Positions 57,082-64,000 of a DNA stretch of 64,000 bases are shown one piece after another. How positions within the stretch are numbered: position 1 is the first letter of the stretch; each line of letters opens with the position of its first letter. This DNA is from Ampelocalamus luodianensis (taxonomy: Eukaryota; Streptophyta; Magnoliopsida; Poales; Poaceae): contig CM070640.1 in the NCBI GenBank assembly GCA_036346255.1, positions 34,963,238-35,027,237 of the forward strand. Direction: 5' to 3'. The notes under the pieces are model-generated. The model worked only from the letters and a program-made list of their open reading frames with translations. It did no database searches and was not told the DNA's origin. The translations under genes were made by a program, and so were the position numbers.

Positions 57082-59225
57082 TGTAGTATACCGTTTAAAC
57101 TTTAGGGAATTAAAGGACTGAGAAAGGAAATTAAACTGGAATTAAAGTGGAATTTTAGATTACGGAGTGGAGATTAAAACTCGGGCCTTGGGCCCACGGC
57201 CTCGTAGCCCAAGGGGGGAAACCGACTGACCCTTAAGTCGAGCCAAGGGCGGCTCCCAAACCCTAAGCCGCCGCCCACCTCTCTGCATGCCATGCGTCCC
57301 TGCCCATGCCTCCTCTAGTGCTGCACCGCCCTCCTTCCTTCTGCTAGCGTCCATGTGCATCCTAGCTTTGCTAGTCTCCTGCGCTGCATGCATGCATGTG
57401 TGTTGTGCCCTCTACTGCTAGATAATTCTTGCTTTGCATGCATTCTTGCTTTGCACATACTCATGTTGGTTGCAACAGTATAGAGAGAAAGTTATGCTGC
57501 TAGTTAGCCTTGCTTGCTGCACTTTCGAGCTGTAGTGCTGCTGCCGCCAAGGAAGAACCAGCAAAAGAGGAAGGAAGGAGAAGAAGAGAAAGAAGAAAGA
57601 AAGAAGAGGAAGAGAGGAAAATTCACGGGGTTTTCGTGATCCTTCGTGTTCTTCAAGGTTAATGCCTGTTAATCCCGAGGATTTGCCATGGTTTAGTTGT
57701 TGTTAAGGTTGTAGATCGTTTTGCTTAGGGTAAGATGGTTTTTAGTATGCCCTAGTTCATCGAGGTTAGATGCAGAATCTTGCGGGGGCGATTCGGGTAT
57801 TTAGAATCGGATTTAGAGGTCGGTCTAATTAGAGAAAAGTTATATAATCTTGTTAGCTTTCTAGGAAGGTCTAAAACATTAGAATCGGTGTAGCGAGCGA
57901 AAAGATACGGTCTCGGGAAGGTCGTTGTCCAGATTTTGGACGTAGCAGGCAGAAGTTTTGAAGAATGGTCGGTTTCATATAGTAGATGGTAAAATTAAAT
58001 TATGGTGACAACTTGAATAATATAGAAAATTTTATATAGTTTCTAGAACTGGTGTAGTTCATATATTTTCAAGTTTTAGAATTAAAGATACAAAATTATG
58101 AAACAGAATATTCTGATAGATTCTGGAACGGTTTTCGGGTAAAGAAACGGGGTAGAAAACTATAGAATCAGAGGTTCGTTATAACTAGAAAATTGTAGGT
58201 GCTGTGATGTTATGATTTTGAGATGTGTTTTGAATTGTTTGTCCAGGGAGTATGGTCTCTTGTGTTTTGCCGTCGCTTCGCTATCCAACTTCACAGGGAT
58301 AAAGAGGCAAGCGCATGTTAGATAGTGTTCATTGGTTGATCATTGTATTCTTTACCACTCATTACAATTATATTATTTTTGTTTTTTCTTTATTTAATTG
58401 CAAGCAATGTGAATGGTCATGATTTTATTTGTATTGATGGAAATGAGAATGTTGGATAATATTAATAATGATGAATCTATGAATAATTATGCATTCATAA
58501 ACATCATTGCATATGAGAAGGTGATCATGGTGATCACAACTCCACGGGAGTGGAGGAGGTCCCCGATCCTTGAGGAGAACGGGCTTGAGAGTGAACATTG
58601 TCGCGAGTGTTTACTCATGTTATACCGGTATACGCGAAAGAAATGCATGTGGACATGTAGCATAGGGATGCACATAATAAAATGAGAATTGAATAATTGG
58701 GTATGAGAATTAAGAAAAGAGAAACAATTGATGTTGATGATGATATTGTTTACCGTTAATTAATCATTACTCATTGTTTATTATTGTGCTTGCTAAGTCG
58801 TGGAGTCACCCTTGCTCTATTGTTGTTATTAGGTGACCATTGACGACGTTGCTCATGGGAAGGGCTAGCACACACTTTGAATCACGTCATTCACTCAATT
58901 ACAAGAACTATTAATGATGAGACAGTTTATTAGTGTGATAAGATATAATTAGGAATGGATATTATTGCTTAGCCTTAGTTGATTATTCATTAAATAAATA
59001 GACTTGATTGGTTTGGTTTTTCGTTGATCTTGGTTTATTATTTTGGCATACTTCCTATGAATTAATTATCCATGATTTGTTTATTGTTATCCTTGTGTTA
59101 TTGTGACCCGTGGATGGGTTTTATCTTTGATATGTTTGCTATAATTGTGTGTTAATTGTTGCTAAAATTGATAGATATGTTTGTTTAGCAGCATTTTGGG
59201 CTCCGTGTTGGACCGGGGTGTTACA
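57082..59225 (+). repeat. 3' LTR of the 30.6-kb element
   Basis: Matches 28614-31123 from CGTTTAAACTTTAGGGAAT to GGGGTGTTACA. The first ~10 bp (57082-57092) are ambiguous because a deletion joint with the copia element falls here. It lacks the MITE and has an extra ~60 bp near 57210-57270. Confidence 0.83.
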
Positions 59226-59275
59226 GCCAGTATAGGGAAAATAATCTCTGATCTATTGATGCGGTTGTCCAATTC

Positions 59276-59775
59276 TTTAAATGCTTTGGGACTAGCTATA
59301 CACCTACTTGTTTATATCAACCTTGCTCATTGTATTAACTTTGTCTTTTGTCACCCTAGCTTGGTATTACTAGTTGGTATCATTATAGCACCAACGTGGG
59401 TTGGTTAGACACAAATAGCCAACAGGTTATTGATATCATTTTGAGTTGCAAATCCAAACTTGGCTAAGTGAATATGTAATACTTTGTGAAAAGCTATGTG
59501 CAGTATGTTGTCGCTCGTTGATGGCATGTGTTGCACATAACTAACAGGGTGGGAAAGATTTAGACCGAGACAAGTGGATGGAATTGTGATATGGTGGAGC
59601 TGTGTGCGTTTGGGAAAATATGAATGTGGTAATTGGTAATAGTTTGGCAGTCATGCTTTGGTCAATTAAAGGCTTAACTTTGTGCGCAATTGAACCGAGC
59701 CATAATTGTTCGACCACATGTCTAGTATGGGACAGACCTAACTTAGTAAATTACGGAGTTTTGGCAATTGATTAC
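59276..59775 (+). mobile_element. Fragment of a gypsy LTR related to 32843-36392
   Basis: Matches about 34923-35425 of the 5' LTR (TTTTGTCACCCTAG, ACCAACGTGGGTTGGTTAG, CTAACTTAGTAA) but is clearly more diverged than the two LTRs of the 16.9-kb element are from each other. It cuts the UPS exon near 59275 and is itself cut at 59776. Confidence 0.7.
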
Positions 59776-62130
59776 TGTGAGGACCCGGAATATTTAACTA
59801 GTAATACTTAACCTCCATATGGTTCTAGCATTACTAATTAAATATCCAAAGCCTCGATGGACATATGCTTCCCAGAATTGCAGCACATGCACATCATCAC
59901 AAAATTACACATCATTTCCATACAACATACATTAACAAGTCTAGTAAAGGACATACATAAAGTAAGTTATTACAAAAGAGCCGACCGGCCAAATAGCACA
60001 ATATACAAGAATGACAGCGGAAGCAAAAGGTGCCATGAGATGGCTAGAACAAAAGTCGACCGGTTAGCCACACAACCCACAAGGCAACCGACCGGGCCGC
60101 CAAGCTAGACGCCTCTAAGACTACCACAGCACAACTCACAGAAGTGAGACCCTTCAAGCTCACCTTCTTCCTCTGCAACAAATACATTTAAGCAAGATAA
60201 CTAAGTACACAACGGTACTCGCAAGAATGACGTGTGGAATAGCAGACTTATTCATATGCTACATGCAGGCTTATTTAAGTGGAGGTTATATGTTTCATTT
60301 TGCACAAAGCCAACTTCATTTGCAATAATGTAATACATTAAAGAGCAAGTTTGCAAATCTATTTTGTTGTCAAAATAACAGCGAAATAAAGATACATACA
60401 AGTAACCACCTGGAAGTGACTATCCCAATAGCCACCACAACATAGCACGAATCCCCGATTCGTACCACCCGTCATGTTTTAATTAAAAGGTTGTAGTCTA
60501 CCTCTTGAAAAGCTTACCCAAGCGTGTCCATAACCTAGGACGAGGCTATTCGAATAGTTTTAACCCTGCAGGGGTGTACCAATGTACCCACACTTCAAAC
60601 CGCCTTTAAGCCACAAAGCACACTTCCGAAGGTATGCCGGCACGGCTGAGTCCTACGAGACGTTTTCCAATAATGTGTATTAACTACGAGCCGCTCGTAT
60701 GGATAGAAACCCATACGCTTACATTGCAAGCCGAAAGAGAACCAGCCATCACGGGGGAAGCCTTTTGGACACTACAATGCTCCCAACACCATCCCTCCTG
60801 CGACTCCCTGCGACCCGAAGCCAATACACGCCAAAGTACTAAGTCAAGAGAGGTCCCATACCCTCTAGTGTGGTTAGCACGCACAAATTGCTCGGATAAT
60901 AGGTACTCACAAGATGTTCTGTCCTTAATTGACTCGGGCACCATTCCAGTCACACCCAAAAATCACACCATCTTACCATTGTGCCCAAGTCTAAATTATT
61001 TTATTTTCAGTTTTAGTTTTCATAAGTAGACATGGCACAAGGCTGAAATCATAGATCATAATAAGTTTTATGTGATCAAGGTTATCGACAAGTCGATAAC
61101 CGTCAATTTCTACCGGAAACTAAGCATGGCTAAGCAATTAATTCGCAACTACTAAGTGACAAGAGCTCATCCACGAGCTCTAACCACATCAATAACCTAG
61201 GCTCACGTTAGTAGAGGATAATCATTTGCCTAAGGAAATGCATCTACTAGGTCAACTAACGACAATAGTTTAACACAAAGTAGCAATGCATACATAGAAT
61301 TTGTAATCAACATAAATACTTAAAATATTGAGATTAACATGATCAAACTGCTTGCCTTGCTGGGATTGGTCTTGCTGCAGAGGGGAGTGCTCAGGTTCAA
61401 TAAATTCTTCGGAACCTAACGCGAAAAGGCGATAAAACCAATAAGAACGAAGAACACCCAAAAGGAACTCAACAGCAAAGAACATCCAAATCCCATGAAA
61501 TTTCTACAGAAGCTAGAGGTTGATTTTAGACAATTTTAGAAACAATAATCACTCCATTTGGACTTAGCATGCAAAAGTTATGCCCTAAACAATTTCTCTC
61601 AGCCTGAAAATCCTAATTAAATTGATTTCGGTTACTGTTCATGGCAAAAATTTCTAGAATGATCTGGAATCTGAATTTTTTATGGTAGGTAGCTAAGGTC
61701 ATCCTAAGAACAACAAAGTTGAGTTTACATCATTTGGAGTTATAATGAATTAGTTATGATTTTTCTAAGTTCTAAAACTAGTAAATCATTAATTTCAGTG
61801 GCAAGGATCATATTAAGACCTATTCTACACTACAGTACATTCCTAGTGGGTTTTAACAAAATTTAGTTTGCTCAGTTTGGAATTACAGAGAATAAGTTAT
61901 GCATTTTACAAATTTTCAATGAATTTCTAGACAACCATTTTATATTAAACAAGTTCATGCAGTTTATATCATTTTCTGCTACATAACAGTGCCTAAATCC
62001 ATTCTCAGATTAAACTTCATTCTATAACAGAGCTAAAGCAATTGGAATCATTCAAAAAGGAGCTAAAATGACAAAGTTATGCACTTTTGAAATTTGAAAC
62101 AATCCAAACTTAGAAAATTTGAGCTCTCGG
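59776..62130 (-). mobile_element. Minus-oriented LTR-type sequence of a further gypsy-like element
   Basis: Its edge on the minus strand reads GGGTCCTCACA, an LTR-type CA end. About 770 bp in lies the same palindrome CTATTCGAATAG (60546-60557) followed, on the minus strand, by a GTCC...GGTTATGGACA phrase like that in the LTRs at 35691 and 49102, at a similar distance from the LTR end. No coding domain is seen and the other end is not identified. Confidence 0.5.
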
Positions 62131-62139
62131 GAGGTCCAA

Positions 62140-63180
62140 ATGAACTGAATGAAACGGGGAGGTCGTGGGCCGCTGATCTTGCATCGCAAGGCCACGGACC
62201 TCGAAGCAAAGTGCACAAAAGACCTCCTCCGGCTCTGGGGAGGTTTGGACCGTTGAGATTGGATCCAACGGCCACTACCAGTGCATGCACAGCGCACGCA
62301 AAGGAGGTCCTCGCGCCTAACGGAGGTCGTGACCGTCAAATCAAGATCTGGCGGTCCCGAGCACTAGGGGAGGTCCTAAGGCTAAACCTACGGAGGGAGG
62401 TCTGGACGGCCAGGATCTCTCGGGGGAGGTCCTAACGGTCTAGATATCCAGAGGGAGGTCCTACGACTAAAGTTCACCCGAGGAGGTCCTGACGGCTAAG
62501 ATCTCGCAAGGGAGGTCTTAACGGTCACGATCAAGCGGAGGAGGTCCTAGGCGACAGGGTTTTAACGGGAGGAGATCTGGACGGCTCAAATTAGACCTAG
62601 GGAGGTCCTGAACGGTCTAGATCGACGCGGAGGGAGGTCCTGAGACTAAGGATTTTACAAAGGAGATCTAACGCTCAGATCTAAATCCGGGGAGGTCGTG
62701 AACGGCTAGGATTGCGCCTAAGAGGTCCTGAACGGGTTTTTTTTTGTAAAAGACCAGAGGTGGCTTTTTACAAAGAGGACCCCGAGGGTGGTCTAGGGGT
62801 GGTCTTTGCAAAATGACCAAGGGGAGGTCTTCTTGCGCAGGAGTGGTCCTAGCGGCTAAGATTGAATTTAAAGAGGTAATGGGCGGCTAGGATCTAACCA
62901 GGGGAGGTCGTGAGCACTTAAGGTTTCTGCGAACAGAGACCTACGGTCAAGATCTACCCTCGAAGAGGTCCTCAACGGCTCAGATTGCACGAGGAGGTCC
63001 CGAAGACATAACGTTTTACAGAAACGAGCCCACGGCTCAGATTGAACCCGGGGTGGTCCTAAACGGTGGAGATAACTCGAGGAGGAGGTCCTAAGGCTTA
63101 GGCTTTTCAAGAAGAATCCCAAGGCTCAGATCTAATCCTGGGGTGGTCATGGACGACCACGATTAACCCGAGGAGGTCTG
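62140..63180. repeat. Minisatellite of about 29-31 bp units
   Basis: Some 30 degenerate units with the core GGAGGTCCTGAACGGCTAGG followed by ATC and a variable ~8-10 bp run head to tail. The most regular part is 62400-62720, where units are 29-31 bp. Two or more units are expanded or interrupted by a poly-T run (62738-62746) and by short unrelated insertions. Confidence 0.75.
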
Positions 63181-64000
63181 GTGACTTGACAAAATCGTGA
63201 CAAAGTACAGAGCTCAACGTTGAGCTCGCTGACACGTCGCCGGCGACCAAAGCCACGGCGGTGCTAACTAACTAAGCCAAAATGTTCGCAATACTATTGC
63301 AAACCTAATGCGAACATCCTCGATGGCGGAGTAAGCCTAGAACGCCGACGAGCCGGAGGAAGGCGGAGGAGTTGTTTCGGTAAAAACCGAAAACGGCAAA
63401 AAGGCCCACTACACGCTAAGCTATCAAGTACTCGAGCTCTACGGGGCTAAAATGGACTCACCAGAGTACAGGGGTGGTCCGAGGAGGTCGAGAAGTGTCT
63501 TGGCGCGGAGCGATTCACCGAGGCGGAGAAGATGACGACGGCACGGAACTCTGATCAACCAACAATGAAAAGAACGGTCAGGATGGGTTCACACAAATCA
63601 CAAGGTGGTCCAGAACCACACGATGGACGGAGGAGGCTTACCGGAGCCGGAGGCGACGAAGCCCCCCTTTTGGCCGCAACCCGCGAAACTTCGATTCGAG
63701 TTGCTCCTGAGAAAACAACCCAAAAAGGAGTTAGGGACCGGCTTTGCGATGACCAGAGGTCTCCAGGGAAACAAAAATCAGGGCAAGAGGACCACTGGAG
63801 GACCCAAGTTGCCGATGGAGCTCACGCGGCCAGAAATGGCGGAAATGAGCTTAAGGTGAGAATGGGTGCTCAATTTGACAGAGAAAGGTTTGGGAGGACG
63901 ACTGAAGGTGGAAGGGACTTAGAGGAAAGCCTCGGAGGTGCTCAAGTAGCTCGAGCACGTGAGCACTGGACGGTGGTTTAATGGCGACGGACAAAAGGTG
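63181..64000. other. Unassigned, coding-like composition, window end
   Basis: More GC-rich than the preceding DNA. Open frames on the plus strand (63532-63981, 63605-63859) are charged and low complexity and show no domain I recognise. It probably continues the LTR element beyond the window. Confidence 0.3.

Larger units (their letters stand above)
28614..59225 (+). mobile_element. 30.6-kb LTR retrotransposon (with nested elements) inserted in a UPS exon
   Basis: The 5' LTR (28614-31123) is followed by the primer site TTGGTATCAGAGTGGG. The 3' LTR is 57082-59225. The flanking 5-mers GCCAC (28609-28613) and GCCAG (59226-59230) differ by one base. Joining the flanks restores a UPS reading frame, which independently proves the insertion point. 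Its own interior (31124-32842, 49792-50355) shows no coding domain. The rest of the interior is two younger insertions, and its 3' part is deleted. Confidence 0.85.
21336..59275 (-). pseudogene. Ureide permease (UPS family) pseudogene split by insertions
   Basis: Minus-strand exon pieces, in order, are: 59226-59275 joining directly to about 28512-28613 (one exon split by the 28614-59225 element), 28290-28332, 28098-28204, 21715-22091 and 21336-21494. They read NRINRSEIIFPIL, CFLVVVILGSAVHASNAADN, AEYLIELEERRSIK, GVPKSSFKAYLNDWEG, GLLCGFGNGFQFMGGQAAGY and ALPLVSTFW, all hallmarks of UPS transporters. These are multi-spanning plasma-membrane carriers of allantoin and related oxo-nitrogen compounds. 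Splice borders fit GT-AG. Damage: the exon insertion, a 1-bp frameshift near 21889-21893, a premature TAA at 21420-21422 and loss of everything 5' of 59275. The visible part is the C-terminal half. Confidence 0.85.

Noticed and set aside
62738..62746. Poly-T run as a Pol III terminator or retroposon tail
   Set aside because: No A/B box or SINE-like body adjacent; it interrupts the minisatellite.
1..64000. tRNA, rRNA, CRISPR or organelle-derived DNA
   Set aside because: No cloverleaf, rRNA signature, regular spacer array or organelle gene was seen; the tandem arrays have degenerate units without unique spacers.

Overview
This window is nuclear DNA of a grass, most likely rice (Oryza) or a close relative. 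The evidence is a GC-rich 5' end on a plant gene, typical grass Helitron ends (5' TC...ACTA / hairpin-CTAG 3'), LTR retrotransposons with an initiator-Met tRNA primer site (TGGTATCAGAGC), a Mutator-like element (MULE) and several MITEs. No rRNA, tRNA or CRISPR sequence was seen. Only two host genes are visible: an apparently intact DnaJ/JJJ1-type co-chaperone gene (+ strand, 13762-20401, three exons) and a ureide permease (UPS) pseudogene (- strand, exon pieces scattered from 21336 to 59275). The two converge around 20.4-21.3 kb. Nearly everything else is nested mobile DNA.

Layout. 1-3941: fragment of a Sirevirus-like LTR, a hAT-type MITE (2174-2565) and a fold-back element (2915-3428). 3953-13529: a 9.6-kb composite MULE with an 11-bp target duplication. 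It carries a decayed MULE transposase, a GRF-zinc-finger/coiled-coil pseudogene and the C-terminal part of a plant mobile domain (PMD) gene, and it was later hit by a Sirevirus-like element (10427 to about 13385). 13541-20401: the DnaJ gene. Its first intron holds a Helitron (16209-19309), which itself contains a small complete LTR element (16340-18952, TSD AGCCC). 21336-59275: the UPS pseudogene. One intron holds a three-LTR compound retroelement carrying pieces of at least four host genes (22181-28022, TSD AAATG). One exon is split by a 30.6-kb LTR element (28614-59225, TSD GCCAC/GCCAG). Inside that lies a gypsy-like element (32843-49791, TSD AGATG), which contains a second Helitron (40270-45826), followed by a truncated Sirevirus/copia element (50356-57081). 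59276-64000: more LTR sequence and a minisatellite of about 30 bp.

How the parts relate. The window records layered insertions that can be ordered by target duplications and by restored host sequence. The DnaJ gene tolerates about 3.1 kb of nested insertion because splice sites and reading phase are kept. The UPS gene does not survive: an exon is split, another element cuts its 5' side, and there is a frameshift and a premature stop. The most unusual item is 22181-28022, an LTR element that has transduced intronless, chimeric pieces of ankyrin-repeat, phytyl-ester-synthase-like acyltransferase, gamma-carbonic-anhydrase and (tentatively) SMPD4-like genes. It has three LTRs from two families inside a single target duplication. 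Family names rest on motifs read by eye; no database search was made.
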